NCBI GenBank assembly: GCA_945866285.1
Contig: CAMBHC010000212.1
Coordinates: forward strand, 1 to 5,391
Direction of reading: 5' to 3'
Source of the DNA: Candidatus Sulfopaludibacter sp. SbA3
GTDB lineage: Bacteria; Acidobacteriota; Vicinamibacteria; Vicinamibacterales; UBA2999
DNA length: 5,391 nucleotides
The position numbers were made by a program, and so were the translations under genes. Positions 5,190 to 5,391 of this stretch are shown here, in pieces (position 1 is the first letter of the stretch; each line of letters begins with the position of its first letter). Below the pieces are notes generated by a model that worked only from the letters and a program-made list of their open reading frames with translations, did not search any database and was not told the origin of the DNA.

Positions 5190-5391
5190 GTGACTCGTTG
5201 CACCGCAGCGCGCGTCGACCTCGCCGCCCTCGACCGGAACTTCCGCGCCATCGCTTCCTACCTTCAGGACGAAGCGTTGCTCAACCGCAGCGCGGGTCGC
5301 GGGACCGTGCGTCCGCCTGGCATCATCGCCGTCGTCAAGGCCAATGCCTATGGACACGGCGCGCGTCCGGTCGCCAAGACACTTGAGGCCG
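5190..5391 (+). CDS. alr: Alanine racemase, N-terminal part (truncated by window end)
   Basis: PLP enzyme interconverting L- and D-alanine in the cytoplasm for peptidoglycan. Sixty-seven codons are visible. RVDLAALDRNFRAI (8-21) matches the first beta strand and helix of the family. IIAVVKANAYGHGA (45-58) is the PLP-attachment motif, with Lys50 (codon 5337-5339) as the expected Schiff-base lysine. The start is taken as GTG 5190, because AGGG lies 7 nt upstream and family similarity begins eight residues later; no ATG is available nearby. From Asn17 to Lys50 there are 33 residues against about 19 in E. coli Alr, so a segment of roughly 14 residues (around 27-44, Arg/Gly-rich) appears inserted in frame. 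The gene sits 30 nt after dnaB and is probably cotranscribed with it. Catalytic Tyr and the C-terminal domain lie beyond the window. Confidence 0.9.
   Translation, partial: MTRCTAARVDLAALDRNFRAIASYLQDEALLNRSAGRGTVRPPGIIAVVKANAYGHGARPVAKTLEA

Noticed and set aside
1..5391. An undescribed defence, mobile or biosynthetic system
   Set aside because: Every substantial open frame on the plus strand is a recognised core gene, and the spacers are 121 bp or shorter. No transposase, integrase, CRISPR repeat or toxin-antitoxin pair is visible.

Overview
The window is a compact, GC-rich (mid-60s percent by eye), plus-strand-only block of housekeeping genes. It holds the 3' part of prs, then rplY/ctc (bL25), pth, rpsF (bS6), rpsR (bS18), rplI (bL9), dnaB and the 5' end of an alanine racemase gene. 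This order (prs-bL25-pth-bS6-bS18-bL9-dnaB-alr), together with the Prs flexible loop of the RKDKPRVPIS type and the GC-rich coding style, suggests Acidobacteriota, perhaps Vicinamibacteria. That assignment is inference from remembered gene order and sequence flavour, not a database result.

Layout. Positions 1-913 are prs without its first ten or so codons. A 121-bp spacer follows, with two mutually exclusive hairpins and a palindrome. bL25 and pth (1035-2356) overlap by one base (TAATG), so they are probably translationally coupled. A 103-nt structured leader (2357-2459) precedes bS6-bS18-bL9 (2460-3699) and is a good candidate for S6:S18 autoregulation. bS6 and bS18 are one base apart, with no ssb or priB between them. 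A strong intrinsic terminator (3722-3755) closes this unit. A -10-like TATACT lies only 13 nt before the dnaB ATG, with no Shine-Dalgarno sequence, so dnaB may be transcribed from a nearly leaderless start. dnaB (3783-5159) is intact and has no intein. A 30-nt gap containing three 7-bp tandem units leads into the truncated alr (5190 onward).

Function. Prs makes PRPP for nucleotide synthesis. bL25, bS6, bS18 and bL9 are ribosomal proteins. Pth recycles peptidyl-tRNA released from stalled ribosomes. DnaB is the replicative helicase, and Alr supplies D-alanine for peptidoglycan. The block thus joins nucleotide supply, translation, replication and wall synthesis.

No accessory system, mobile element, CRISPR array, tRNA or rRNA was seen. 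The points most worth a second look are small: a shared ten-residue motif (DAKDAKGGDK) in the charged tails of bL25 and bS18, the bS6 leader, the competing hairpins after prs, the near-leaderless dnaB start, and an apparent extra segment near the N-terminus of Alr.
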